The position numbers and the translations under genes were made by a program. 64,000 nucleotides of DNA from Spartinivicinus marinus (lineage in GTDB: Bacteria > Pseudomonadota > Gammaproteobacteria > Pseudomonadales > Zooshikellaceae), in assembly GCF_026309355.1 (NCBI RefSeq), contig NZ_JAPJZK010000001.1, positions 4,112,501 to 4,176,500 on the forward strand, in the 5' to 3' direction. Shown here piece after piece: positions 18,618-27,136 of this stretch. The notes under the pieces were generated by a model that saw only the letters and a list, made by a program, of their open reading frames with translations, did not search any database and was not told the DNA's origin. Positions within the stretch are counted from its first letter, which is position 1. The number at the start of each line of letters is the position of its first letter.

Positions 18618-19793
18618 ATGTCGTCGCAACATACCATCGCAATTTATGATGAGTCATTCAATGGTCCTTTAACCCAACGGCTTACTAAGTACTTTGAAGT
18701 AATCCCTTTAAAGGTTGCTGATGACTGTTTTACTGCTGCTGAAAATCCGGCTGTTGATGTCATTGTGTTACGGGTGATAGGGAGTGATGAGCAGCTATTA
18801 ACCTTGTGCCAGCAGCTTTATGAGTTTGATCAAGGCAATAATATTTCAGTGGTATTAGTAGCTGATTGCCAGGAGCTGGACTTTAAAGTGAAAGCGCTGG
18901 AAATGGGATGCCATGACTTAATAGCAAGCACAGTGTCAGATCAAGAGCTGAGTGCTCGCATAACAAAAGAGATATTCCACTCGATTGCCAGCCGGCAATT
19001 GAAGAAAAGATTGCAGTTAAAAATACCTGAGTTTGCTGAAGATAAGCAAAAATTTTTGCTAAATACGGTTATCGATTTTACCTTAGAGGCACTGCAGACA
19101 GAGAATATTGATGAGTTGAGTCAGCAATTATTTAAAACCATGAGGGCTTTTAATTTGGAGTGTAGCTTGCAATTGCGTTGTCATAATTCAGTAAAGAATA
19201 TGGAGGCGCATGGTATGGCTAAGGCGCTGGAGTCGCAGTTGCTTGATCAATTAAAAGGAATGGGAAAGCGCTATCAGTTTGGTAAAAAAATGGTATTTAA
19301 TTATGGTGATGTTTCATTGTTGGTAAAATTTATTCCTGAGCAAATTGAGCAAGATAAAGACTTAGTTTTCACTTTGATTGAAAAAATTCTTCAAGTTATT
19401 GATCGTCAGCTGTCTGTGCTAGAAGAGAGAAGCCTACTGAAAGAACAGCGAGAAATAATGAAAATGTTAGTTCTGAGGGTTCATCGTTATGTGCAAAAGA
19501 CAGGGGATAGTTGTCAAGAAGTGGTACAACAAGTGGCGACTATGACGGAAAAGACCACTCAACATTTGGTGCAGGCTATTGCTCGTTTACCCATTGATGA
19601 TAATGACCTGAGTTATTGTGAAGGAATTATTAACCATAATACCCATCAGTTTAACACACTGCTTGAGCGGGGTAGTTGCTTAGATGAAGACTTTGAGCAG
19701 ATGATATGTCAGATGGCAGATATCGTTCTTTCTAATAAAGCCACTGATCGTGTGAGACTAATCTCGGAGTTACTGACCAGAAAGCCCGTTTAA
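18618..19793 (+). CDS. Degenerate receiver-domain protein, unknown output
   Basis: 391 residues. Residues 1-125 look like a CheY-type receiver, but the phosphoacceptor position reads VDVIVLRVIGS (Arg in place of Asp) and the conserved Lys near the end (KP motif) is missing (LIASTVSD), so it is probably a pseudo-receiver that does not take phosphate. Residues 140-391 are helical with a long coiled-coil-like stretch (about 255-290) and match no output domain I know. A strong AAGGAGG lies just before the ATG. Downstream spacer is 373 bp, so it is likely monocistronic. Confidence 0.8.
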   Translation: MSSQHTIAIYDESFNGPLTQRLTKYFEVIPLKVADDCFTAAENPAVDVIVLRVIGSDEQLLTLCQQLYEFDQGNNISVVLVADCQELDFKVKALEMGCHDLIASTVSDQELSARITKEIFHSIASRQLKKRLQLKIPEFAEDKQKFLLNTVIDFTLEALQTENIDELSQQLFKTMRAFNLECSLQLRCHNSVKNMEAHGMAKALESQLLDQLKGMGKRYQFGKKMVFNYGDVSLLVKFIPEQIEQDKDLVFTLIEKILQVIDRQLSVLEERSLLKEQREIMKMLVLRVHRYVQKTGDSCQEVVQQVATMTEKTTQHLVQAIARLPIDDNDLSYCEGIINHNTHQFNTLLERGSCLDEDFEQMICQMADIVLSNKATDRVRLISELLTRKPV

Positions 19794-20166
19794 ATTGGAG
19801 TTCTTATTCAAGAAAAGGGGGGGCAGTTTATCGAAAGTGCAAGACACTCGGTAGATAGGTACTGGTATTATGTTTTTAGGTATACTCATTCACGAGTGAT
19901 TTTTAAGCTTCGCTATTATCACTAAACACCATGGAAGGTATGAGCGCAGTTCACCTGTTATATAGGCTTATGGGCTTCGTTATTCGATGACCACACCTAA
20001 AAACCACTCGTATTGGGTATATATCTTTTTTATGCCGATTTCACAAACTTTGATCGTTTACTTTTTGTCATCAAACAATGAGGTTACAATCGGCTGAACT
20101 AAAAAAGTGGCCAGTGGGTCACTATTGCTTTATGAAAGTAATCCACTTTTTGTATAGGATGCTTAT
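19794..20166. other. Spacer with an inverted repeat pair
   Basis: No gene is supported. It holds two related 26-27-bp sequences in opposite orientation at 19881-19907 and 19996-20021 (see the repeat entry), and the promoter region of the OmpA-like lipoprotein gene. Confidence 0.5.
19881..20021. repeat. Imperfect inverted repeat pair (TATACYCA...CGAGTGRTTTTTA type)
   Basis: TATACTCATTCACGAGTGAT then TTTTAAG on the plus strand (19881-19907) matches the minus-strand reading TATACCCAATACGAGTGGTT then TTTAGG (20021-19996) with few differences. A related ATACCCAATCGTGAAGGGTA copy lies at about 18520-18540 on the other side of the receiver-like gene. This looks like a small interspersed repeat family. 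Confidence 0.55.
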
Positions 20167-20817
20167 ATGATAAAGAAAATTGCTGCAACAACTTTGGCTG
20201 TAACAGTGCTGGCGGGCTGCCAAACGACCAACCCTTATACCGGAGAGGATGAGTTTAATAAAACCTCAAAATACGGTGGTATTGGTGCACTAGCCGGTGC
20301 TGTAGTGGGTGGTTTGGCTGATGGTAAAAAAGGTGCACTTAAAGGTGCAGCTGTAGGTGCTGCGGCAGGTGCCGGGTACGGTTACTATGTTGACCGGCAA
20401 GAAGACAAGCTAAGAGCGCAACTTCGTGGTACAGGCGTGCGAGTGCAGCGCCAGGGCAACCATATACGCCTGATCATGCCTGGTAACATTACCTTTAATA
20501 CAAACTCATACGACATTCAGGCTGGGTTCTATCGAGTGCTTAACTCAGTATCAACTGTATTGAAAGAGTTTGATAAGAATGGTGTCGAAGTTGTTGGACA
20601 CACTGATAGTACTGGTGGCTATCAATACAACCAGCAACTGTCGCAGAAACGGGCGCAAAGTGTTGCCAGTTACTTGATCAACCAAGGTGTGACGCCAAAC
20701 CGAGTCAGTTATTATGGTGCGGGTCCTGATAACCCCATTGCTGATAATAGCTCAGCGGGTGGTCGTCAGCAGAATCGCCGGGTAGAGATCAACCTGCAAC
20801 CCCCTGCTCAGAATTAA
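20167..20817 (+). CDS. OmpA-family lipoprotein with glycine-zipper region
   Basis: 216 residues. Signal peptide with LAGC lipobox (Cys18), so lipid-anchored, probably at the outer membrane. Residues 38-75 are a glycine-zipper stretch (GALAGAVVGGLADG, GAAVGAAAGAGYGYY). Residues about 105-212 are an OmpA-C domain with the peptidoglycan-binding signature VVGHTDSTG...NQQLSQKRA and the closing NRRVEI. It resembles YiaD-like proteins that tether the outer membrane to the cell wall. AGGAT precedes the ATG, and a strong terminator follows 9 bp after the stop. Confidence 0.92.
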   Translation: MIKKIAATTLAVTVLAGCQTTNPYTGEDEFNKTSKYGGIGALAGAVVGGLADGKKGALKGAAVGAAAGAGYGYYVDRQEDKLRAQLRGTGVRVQRQGNHIRLIMPGNITFNTNSYDIQAGFYRVLNSVSTVLKEFDKNGVEVVGHTDSTGGYQYNQQLSQKRAQSVASYLINQGVTPNRVSYYGAGPDNPIADNSSAGGRQQNRRVEINLQPPAQN

Positions 20818-20825
20818 TCTTTTCT

Positions 20826-20860
20826 ACTAGCCAGAAGGTAGGCTTTACCTTCTGGCTAGT
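20826..20860. terminator. Bidirectional hairpin terminator
   Basis: A perfect 15-bp stem ACTAGCCAGAAGGTA / TACCTTCTGGCTAGT with a 5-base loop sits between two convergent genes. Moderately T-rich tails lie on both sides. The stem overlaps the stop codon of the minus-strand gene. Confidence 0.85.
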
Positions 20861-21240
20861 TTGATTGCTAGTGCTGCTACAAATCCCCATACCCAATTAA
20901 AAAATACGACAAATACGGGTGTCAGTAACCCAAGCTCAAGGCCAGCCATACCTTTATGGGCTTTATAGGGGAATACTACAAATAGTTGGACGGCAGTTGG
21001 ACCTAAGCTCAATAGCGTGCCTTTAAGCAACAGCTTAGATTTCATAAAAGGTAATAAAAACAGCAGTCCCCAGATACCACCCCATACAATACGTGGGTAA
21101 AGCCAATCAGGGCTGAGAAAAGGGGCAATAGCAACATCCATTGCTCTGGTAATCCCGAAATAGCCAAATGACCAAACTGCTAAGCTATTGGCAAGAGCAC
21201 CCAAACAACCTGCCGAGAAATAAATCATGAGTTTTTTCAT
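20845..21240 (-). CDS. Four-helix membrane protein, unknown
   Basis: 131 residues with about four hydrophobic segments (near 5-25, 50-66, 72-92, 105-126), including YPRIVWGGIWGLLFLLPFM. Similar uncharacterised integral membrane proteins are common in gammaproteobacteria. It is the last gene of the lipoprotein - ECF sigma - anti-sigma run (18-bp gap), so it is probably co-regulated by that sigma factor. Its stop lies inside the shared terminator stem. Confidence 0.8.
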   Translation of the reverse strand: MKKLMIYFSAGCLGALANSLAVWSFGYFGITRAMDVAIAPFLSPDWLYPRIVWGGIWGLLFLLPFMKSKLLLKGTLLSLGPTAVQLFVVFPYKAHKGMAGLELGLLTPVFVVFFNWVWGFVAALAIKLARR

Positions 21241-21258
21241 TGATATGCCATCAATTAG

Positions 21259-22047
21259 TTATGAGCTTAGTTGGTCGTAGGTCAACTCTGCCAACCCCAG
21301 TAATTGATCACGCGGTAATTCACCTGTTAATGCATAACCTAATTCGCGGTCTACCCAATAGAATACACCTACCTTATTAGTTTGGGTGTAATGAAAGGCA
21401 GTTTCACGATTTTCTGCTGCATCATGGCGTACATAAAGAGTAAGGCGATTGCCAGCATTATTTTCGTACATAAAATGCGCAACTGGGCCTTTGTCGCCAG
21501 GTAATAGGCGCCCGCCGATTAAACGGTAACCACGGCTTGTTAGCTGAGGAATACGCAGTTGAATACCTAAGCGCTTTGAAAGCCATTTAACAAGGTGAGC
21601 TTCTTGATCTGCTCCGACTTCAACGGGGTGGCGCACTTCAGGGGTGTAAACCACATGCGCTAAAGTAGCCTGTTGAGCAATGGGTAAAAACGAGGGTGGA
21701 GGGTTGGCAGCAATAGGAGGAATATGTTGTTCTTGGATGTGTTTGTCTTGAAGATTAAAGCCCACTATTCCACCGAAAGTCATCCAGGCAACGGCGGCAG
21801 CAACCCGAAACCAAGCTGGTCTCTGGGCAGCAGGGCGGCGAGCAGCGAGTTTTAAATGATCTGGGATGGGGGCTGATAATTCTGCGGTAAACGTTTGCTG
21901 AATTAACTGTTGTTGCTTTTTCCAGTTATTTACTTGATTTGCTTCTTCAGGATGCTCTGCTAGCCACTGCTCCAGCTCATGCCGACGAGCTGGATCCAGT
22001 TGGTTGTCCACATAGGCATGTAGTTCATTTTCACTTGGCTTGTTCAT
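21259..22047 (-). CDS. Anti-sigma factor (membrane-anchored)
   Basis: 262 residues. The N-terminal region (about 1-60: ELHAYVDNQLDPARRHELEQ) is the anti-sigma fold that holds the sigma factor, without the zinc-binding His/Cys set. One membrane helix lies near residues 76-97 (FRVAAAVAWMTFGGIVGF), and the rest is a periplasmic domain. The ATG overlaps the stop of the sigma gene (ATGA at 22044-22047), indicating translational coupling, the usual arrangement for an ECF sigma and its inhibitor. Confidence 0.9.
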   Translation of the reverse strand: MNKPSENELHAYVDNQLDPARRHELEQWLAEHPEEANQVNNWKKQQQLIQQTFTAELSAPIPDHLKLAARRPAAQRPAWFRVAAAVAWMTFGGIVGFNLQDKHIQEQHIPPIAANPPPSFLPIAQQATLAHVVYTPEVRHPVEVGADQEAHLVKWLSKRLGIQLRIPQLTSRGYRLIGGRLLPGDKGPVAHFMYENNAGNRLTLYVRHDAAENRETAFHYTQTNKVGVFYWVDRELGYALTGELPRDQLLGLAELTYDQLSS

Positions 22048-22556
22048 TTCACAATCCTCAGCGAATGTGGATGGTTATCATTGCTTGGATTATTGTTGTT
22101 AGCAAGAATTGTGGCCAGCTTGGCGCGGGCGCGCGAGAGTCTCGACATCACTGTCCCTTGGGGAGTACCGAGAATTTTGGCTGCATCAGCATAGGAATAT
22201 TCCTCAAGCGTGACCAGCAGCAGCACTTCTCGCTGCTCCGTTGGTAGCTGGGCAATAGCTACTCGGATATCACGGATTTCCAGAGCATCAGTTTGGGTGG
22301 CCCGGCTGCTGGGTTCTTCACTGAGCTCATGATAAGGGTCTGATGGTGGTGTGCGGCTACGATATTGGTTAACAAATACGTTGTGCATAATGGTCATTAA
22401 CCATCTATCCAGCCGGCTACCACGTCTAAATAATGATAGCTTTCTCCAGCCCCTTTCCAACGTGTCTTGCACTAGGTCATCTGCTGCGTGTTGGTCACCT
22501 GTCAAAGCAATAGCATAACGGCGCAAGCGGGGTAAATGAGCCTCAAAGCTATCCAT
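22044..22556 (-). CDS. ECF-type RNA polymerase sigma factor
   Basis: 170 residues with the two sigma domains: region 2 (RYAIALTGDQHAADDLVQDT ... FRRGSRLDRWLMTIMHNVFV) and region 4 (LPTEQREVLLLVTLEEYSYA ... GTVMSRLSRARAKL). No extra domains. It lies 24 bp after the COG4315-like lipoprotein gene and overlaps the anti-sigma gene by 4 bp. Likely regulon: its own operon, from a candidate ECF promoter upstream of the lipoprotein gene. The inducing signal is unknown. Confidence 0.95.
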   Translation of the reverse strand: MDSFEAHLPRLRRYAIALTGDQHAADDLVQDTLERGWRKLSLFRRGSRLDRWLMTIMHNVFVNQYRSRTPPSDPYHELSEEPSSRATQTDALEIRDIRVAIAQLPTEQREVLLLVTLEEYSYADAAKILGTPQGTVMSRLSRARAKLATILANNNNPSNDNHPHSLRIVK

Positions 22557-22580
22557 ACATCACCTCAAGAACAGCAATGA

Positions 22581-22955
22581 TTATTGAACAACATGCCATA
22601 CATTCTTAAAACCATCGCCAGTGGTATCGCCTGGTTTTTGGTCTTTAATCCAAAAGTATAGGGGTTTGCCCTTAATCGCCCACTGTTTGCTGCCATCATC
22701 TCGGGTAACGATAGAAAAGTCCCCGCTAGGCTTAGCCTCTTTATCTGCATACAAAGGGGGCCAATTGACCGCACACTTGCCATTACAAACGCTTTTCCCT
22801 GAATTGGCGACATCTTTATCAAAGGTATAAAGTGTCATGCCATTATCCCCTACCAAAATGCCATTTTGTTTTTGAGCTGGCCCATGGCCTGCGTTGGCAC
22901 AAGCAGCAGTGGTAGCAATCAATAGTGCGGCAGCGGTAAGACGTAGTTTATGCAT
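22581..22955 (-). CDS. COG4315-type secreted lipoprotein (lipoprotein_15 repeats)
   Basis: 124 residues. Lipoprotein signal with Cys19 (TAAC). The mature part holds two repeats of the family: NGMTLYTFDKDVANSGKSVC ... CAVNWPPLYA and WAIKGKPLYFWIKDQKPGD ... NVWHVVQ. The two Cys of VCNGKC are typical. Function is not established, but the family is often the first gene of ECF sigma/anti-sigma operons, as here. AGGAG lies just before the ATG. Confidence 0.9.
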   Translation of the reverse strand: MHKLRLTAAALLIATTAACANAGHGPAQKQNGILVGDNGMTLYTFDKDVANSGKSVCNGKCAVNWPPLYADKEAKPSGDFSIVTRDDGSKQWAIKGKPLYFWIKDQKPGDTTGDGFKNVWHVVQ

Positions 22956-23024
22956 CGAGTTACTCCTGTTAAATGAATAAAACTATTCGCGAAAAGTCTA
23001 TTGTTGCTTTTTGCTCACAGTCAT

Positions 23025-23060
23025 ATTCATTAACAACTTGATGAGAGGAGTTATTCCCGA
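23025..23060 (-). promoter_or_regulatory. Candidate ECF sigma promoter
   Basis: Reading the minus strand, GGGAATAACT (23058-23049) resembles the GGAA-type -35 of ECF promoters. A -10 would fall near TCAAGTTGTTAATG. Placement about 80-100 bp before the lipoprotein ATG fits autoregulation of the ECF operon. This is pattern matching only. Confidence 0.25.
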
Positions 23061-23100
23061 GCAATGAAAAAAAGTCTGTCGGCTATTTTAAACATCTATT

Positions 23101-23520
23101 CTATAGCCCTGCATTTTCCCCACGACCAGAATGTCTACCTTTAAAGCCAGAGCCTTGTTCACAATTAAAACGCTTTTTATGCTGTTGGCGACGTTCTTTG
23201 CGTTTTTCATGAAACTGCTGGAACTTATCAATTTGTTCTGCTGATAAAACACTGGACAGTTGACTAATGGTGCTCTGGTGTATTTGCTCCATTTCGGCTT
23301 GAATTTGTGGGCGATACTTTTCATGAATTGCACAACGTTGTTTACGCTGATTACTCATAATGGATTTAAACGCTTCTTTTTGCTCAGCGGTAAGGGATAG
23401 TTCCTTAGCAATCTTAGGCCCTTTATGTTGCCCAGGATGGGGTTCACTCCAGGCTAAACTGTTGAAAGCTAAAGGAAGCGTAAGTGCCATTGCTACTAAG
23501 CCATAACGCAGTTTGTTCAT
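23101..23520 (-). CDS. Spy/CpxP-family periplasmic protein
   Basis: 139 residues. Signal peptide ending near FNSLAWS, then a helical mature protein with the two LTxxQ-type motifs of the family (LSLTAEQKEAF and SVLSAEQIDKF) and a very basic C-terminus (RKERRQQHKKRFN). Spy and CpxP are small chaperones or sensors in the periplasm. In E. coli spy is turned on by BaeSR and CpxAR; here a BaeSR-like pair lies 1.3 kb upstream on the same strand, which makes that link plausible. GAGGT precedes the ATG. Confidence 0.88.
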   Translation of the reverse strand: MNKLRYGLVAMALTLPLAFNSLAWSEPHPGQHKGPKIAKELSLTAEQKEAFKSIMSNQRKQRCAIHEKYRPQIQAEMEQIHQSTISQLSSVLSAEQIDKFQQFHEKRKERRQQHKKRFNCEQGSGFKGRHSGRGENAGL

Positions 23521-23635
23521 TGTGTAGTACCTCGTTCGTTGCTGCTGCTGTTGTTTGTTGATGATTTAAAGGTACGCAACAAATGAGGAAGAAATGTGGA
23601 CGAAATAAGGAACTTGCCATGCGCGAAGAGTATAT

Positions 23636-24646
23636 TTAGGGAGCTAGCCACTTGGTGTACTGATTCCTCCCCAACAACCAACTCGACAGTAGCGCCAAGC
23701 CCCCAGCCAGACTGACCCAGCAGAATATCGTCAATAAAGGGTTAGCAAAGTAAAGCGCATACTCTTTTAATGGCCAAAGAAAAATAGGGTGAATAAAATA
23801 TAATCCAAGACTGTATTGGCTGACAAAACAGACGAATTTTTTACAATATCCTTTTAGGTAGCGGCTGCAGTATAAAAAAACCACAAATACCATGCCTGCA
23901 ATGAGCACCCGATTAAGGGTTTTATAGGATAACCAACGGCCAACAGTGAAATCGTTATTTGCTACACTGAGGTTAACCACCATTGCTATGGTGGTTATGG
24001 TGGCGGCTAACCCAGCTAGCACTAGCAACCAGTTAACGCCTTGTATGGGGTGTTGCCATAGCAAGTAACCAAAAAGTAAATAGCCTGAGTAAAGCACTAA
24101 TTTATGAGTAAATGCTCCATCAAAATAAAATAAGTGACAGCCTGTTGCCGTTAACCAGGCTAATAGTAATAGATAAAGAAAAAGTGGTTGACTACTTTTT
24201 GCCAGCGGCCTGAGCAAAGGGATAACAAAATAAAGCGGGATAAAATAATAAAAGAAACCCAGGTGATAATAACTGGCTTGTTTATAAATGGTTTGTAATT
24301 TGGTTATTATTATATCAGGGTTAAAACCAGTATAAGTAAGCCCAGAAAAACCGAGGTAAAATATTGACCATACTAAAAAAGGAATAAATACTTTAAGTAA
24401 TCTGCGTTTGGTATAATAAGTAAGGTTAAAGGGACGACTATCATGCAGTAATAATGCGCCAGAAATCATAATAAAAATAGGAACAGCCCAGCGAAAAAAT
24501 CCATCAACACTAACAGCGAATAACCAATCATTTAGAGGCACTTCATTGAGTAACTGACGGTATGGGCTGATCACATGAATCGCAACAACACCAATTGATG
24601 CAATACATCGCATAAGATCAAAAGCAATCTCTTTATCTTGCTGCAT
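23636..24646 (-). CDS. Acyltransferase 3 family membrane protein
   Basis: 336 residues with about ten membrane helices. The N-terminus (EIAFDLMRCIASIGVVAIHV) carries the conserved Arg and catalytic-type His of the acyltransferase-3 family (OafA/WecH type), and PIFIMISGALLLHDSR is also typical. Members put acetyl or succinyl groups on surface glycans. No glycan genes are near, so the substrate is unknown. AGGGGC precedes the ATG. Confidence 0.9.
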   Translation of the reverse strand: MQQDKEIAFDLMRCIASIGVVAIHVISPYRQLLNEVPLNDWLFAVSVDGFFRWAVPIFIMISGALLLHDSRPFNLTYYTKRRLLKVFIPFLVWSIFYLGFSGLTYTGFNPDIIITKLQTIYKQASYYHLGFFYYFIPLYFVIPLLRPLAKSSQPLFLYLLLLAWLTATGCHLFYFDGAFTHKLVLYSGYLLFGYLLWQHPIQGVNWLLVLAGLAATITTIAMVVNLSVANNDFTVGRWLSYKTLNRVLIAGMVFVVFLYCSRYLKGYCKKFVCFVSQYSLGLYFIHPIFLWPLKEYALYFANPLLTIFCWVSLAGGLALLSSWLLGRNQYTKWLAP

Positions 24647-24784
24647 AAGAGCCCCTTAAAATACAAATTAAGGAGCTCACTTTGCCATTGATAGTTGTTT
24701 AAATCTTATTGAAGATTTTAAATTTATAAACTGAACTTGTTTAAATATATAAATAAATTCATATACAGGAAATAATTAACAAAA

Positions 24785-25462
24785 TTATTCACGAAAAGTA
24801 TAACCGGCCCCATACACTGAATGAATAACTTCTTGCTCATCATTTATGAGGGCAAGTTTTTTGCGAATTTTTTTGATATGGCTGTCAATAGTGCGATCAC
24901 TGACGATGCGATGATCTTCGTAAATGTGTTCCATTAACTGCTGACGATTAAAGATACGGCCAGGTTTGTCGGCGAGTATCTGCAATAACTTAAATTCAAT
25001 CGCTGTTAAGGGAACTGGTTTGCCAAAATAGGTAGCAGCGAGCTGTTCTGCATCTAATTGCAGTGGGCTAGTGACTGTTGCTTCTGTATTGGTGTGGGGG
25101 TGAGCTCGGCGTAATACCGCTTTAACCCGGGCGACGACTTCCCTAGGGCTGTAAGGTTTGCATATATAATCATCGGCTCCCAGCTCAAGACCTAGCAGTC
25201 TATCAATTTCGTCAACCCGGGCTGTCACCATAATAATGGGAACATTGGAAAAGCTTCTTATCGCTTTGCATATTTCCAAGCCATCCATTTCAGGCACCAT
25301 TAAATCCAGCAAAATTAATTCTGGCTGCTTAGCTTTTACCCAGGCAACGACTTCAGTGCCTTTATGTAGCATTGCTGGGTTAAAGCCCGCATGCTGAAGA
25401 TAATCGGCCAGCAACTTAGCGAGTTTGACTTCGTCTTCGACAATTAGAATTGGCTTCATCAT
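24785..25462 (-). CDS. baeR: OmpR-family response regulator, BaeR-like
   Basis: 225 residues. Receiver domain with acidic pair E9/D10, phosphoacceptor Asp53 in LILLDLMVPEMDG, and the segment DRLLGLELGADDYICKPYSP, which is highly like E. coli BaeR. The C-terminal winged helix carries RTIDSHIKKIRKKL and VYGAGYTFRE. It acts on promoters of envelope-stress and efflux genes in E. coli; a Spy-like gene lies nearby. It is downstream of the kinase gene, but 172 bp that contain a palindromic element separate them. Two ATGs in a row open the gene; either may be used. Confidence 0.9.
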   Translation of the reverse strand: MMKPILIVEDEVKLAKLLADYLQHAGFNPAMLHKGTEVVAWVKAKQPELILLDLMVPEMDGLEICKAIRSFSNVPIIMVTARVDEIDRLLGLELGADDYICKPYSPREVVARVKAVLRRAHPHTNTEATVTSPLQLDAEQLAATYFGKPVPLTAIEFKLLQILADKPGRIFNRQQLMEHIYEDHRIVSDRTIDSHIKKIRKKLALINDEQEVIHSVYGAGYTFRE

Positions 25463-25503
25463 TTACTTAGTTTCTATGTGTTGCGAAAATAAACTGAGTG
25501 CCT

Positions 25504-25614
25504 GATATGGAATAACAGGCTATTCTTCGCCGCTCTTGAAGAGCCATCCCTGTCTCATCAAGAGCGAAAGCAACATCCATGTTGCCGCTACAAAATAGCC
25601 TGTTACACCATATC
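25504..25614. repeat. Nested palindromic element between baeS and baeR
   Basis: Outer 21-bp arms GATATGGAATAACAGGCTAT(T) (25504-25524) and its inverse (25594-25614) match at 19 of 21 positions. Inside lie a perfect 9-bp repeat CGCTCTTGA/TCAAGAGCG (25531-25539, 25558-25566) and a hairpin GCAACAT-cc-ATGTTGC (25570-25585). The 111-bp unit looks like a mobile palindromic element (MITE- or REP-like) or an RNA structure in the operon. Confidence 0.8.
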
Positions 25615-25634
25615 CATTAATTTTTGCATTATCC

Positions 25635-27062
25635 TCAGAGAGGTAATGAAATAATTAATTTTAAACCCCCAAGGGCAGAGTGCTCTGCCTTGATTGTGCC
25701 ATGATGTCCATCAATAATCGCTTTAACAATCGCTAACCCCAGACCAGACCCACCTTTGTCTCGCTGCCTGGCGCTATCTACGCGATATAGCCGCTCAAAT
25801 AATAAGGGAAGGGCTGAGTCAGGTACACTGGGCGCCGAGTCTTCCCAAGTGATAGTGATAACACCATTTTGTTGCTGAAGGCTAACCTGAATACGACCAG
25901 GGTTGTCTGGCGTACTGTCTGTATAGTGGATGGAGTTGACTAGCAGATTAGTGAACAACTGCTGTATTCGGTTAGAGTCAACGGTTACTGTTGTGGTTTC
26001 ACTAATGTCAGACTTAATGGTAAGTTCTAGATTGTGGGTGCTGATGAGTTGGCTGTGTCGCTCAAGTATATTGTGCAGGATAGGTATAATAGCCTGTTGG
26101 GATAGCTGATAGCTAATGGCGCCAATATCTTCAAGGGCTAAATGATGTAAATCATTCACTAAATGGGTGAGTCGGCCAAGGTCCATTTTTAACGACTGAA
26201 TACTGTCTTGGTTAAGGGGGCGAATACCATCTTCAATGGCTTCCATTTCCGCCTGCAATACACTAATAGGGGTGCGTAATTCATGAGCAATATCAGCGAG
26301 CCATTGTTTACGCAGCAGTTCCTGTTGGCTTAATAACTGGCTCAGGATATTAAAATCATTGGCAAGTAAGCCCAGTTCATCGCGTTGATTTGTCGATAAT
26401 GGTGAATGGGCCTGACGATTTGCCAGTTGATCCATAGCTATACGTAACCGTTGAATTGGTTTAACGATGGAACTGGCTAAAGGAATGGCCAGCAGAGCCA
26501 TGATAATTACAACAATTGCCGTAATAATAAGCATCAGCTTTTGATGCTTTTCAGCAAAGGCGATGTCGTTAAACTCAGTCAGCTCTTTACGGGGGATTAG
26601 CCCAACATAGCCAACCACTTGCTGTTGATATTCAATAGGGTGCAACAGCGGTGTCACTTTATCAGGCACTCTACCAATCAACAGCTGCTTATGCTGATCA
26701 AACAACAAAAAGCGGCGTACATATCTTCTGAAAGGCGGCGGGTGTCGTGGTGGACGATTAACTAACCGAGGAGATAAAGCCGAAATCACAAGCTCGCCCC
26801 AGTGGTGACGATTTTGCGTAAGCGCCTGCCAGCTTTGTTGTTGTTGCTGATAATAACTTGTCAACGACGGCACTAACTTTTCAAGCTGCGCACTGTCACG
26901 CTGGTTAATGTAGCGAAGAAAACCACGATCAAAACTCCACTGCATAAAGCTGTACATGGTCAAGGCTACCAGGCTGGTAGCGATAACAACCAAGATACAC
27001 AGCTTCCAGCGAATGCTGAGAAATATTCTAAAGGGTGGAGACAGATTTGGTTTGTTGTTCAT
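25635..27062 (-). CDS. baeS: Sensor histidine kinase, BaeS-like
   Basis: 475 residues. Membrane helices near 14-34 and 178-198 flank a periplasmic sensor of about 140 residues. A HAMP segment (IVKPIQRLRIAMDQLANRQ) follows, then the H-box with phosphorylated His260 (DIAHELRTPISVL), the N-box (LFTNLLVNSIHYT) and the ATP lid glycines (GGSGLGLAIVKAI). All catalytic parts are intact. It is the kinase for the BaeR-like regulator downstream. The order kinase then regulator matches E. coli baeSR. No RND efflux genes are beside it, unlike in E. coli. Confidence 0.9.
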   Translation of the reverse strand: MNNKPNLSPPFRIFLSIRWKLCILVVIATSLVALTMYSFMQWSFDRGFLRYINQRDSAQLEKLVPSLTSYYQQQQQSWQALTQNRHHWGELVISALSPRLVNRPPRHPPPFRRYVRRFLLFDQHKQLLIGRVPDKVTPLLHPIEYQQQVVGYVGLIPRKELTEFNDIAFAEKHQKLMLIITAIVVIIMALLAIPLASSIVKPIQRLRIAMDQLANRQAHSPLSTNQRDELGLLANDFNILSQLLSQQELLRKQWLADIAHELRTPISVLQAEMEAIEDGIRPLNQDSIQSLKMDLGRLTHLVNDLHHLALEDIGAISYQLSQQAIIPILHNILERHSQLISTHNLELTIKSDISETTTVTVDSNRIQQLFTNLLVNSIHYTDSTPDNPGRIQVSLQQQNGVITITWEDSAPSVPDSALPLLFERLYRVDSARQRDKGGSGLGLAIVKAIIDGHHGTIKAEHSALGGLKLIISLPL

Positions 27063-27136
27063 GGTTTTATAGTAACCATGAACAGTGAGTTCAGCAATAT
27101 AAAGCTAAGTAAGGAAGAAGGTAAAGCCGACTAAAA

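Noticed and set aside
22565-22822. 85-codon minus-strand frame
   Set aside because: Overlaps the COG4315-type lipoprotein in another frame; the lipoprotein has a clear signal and family motifs.
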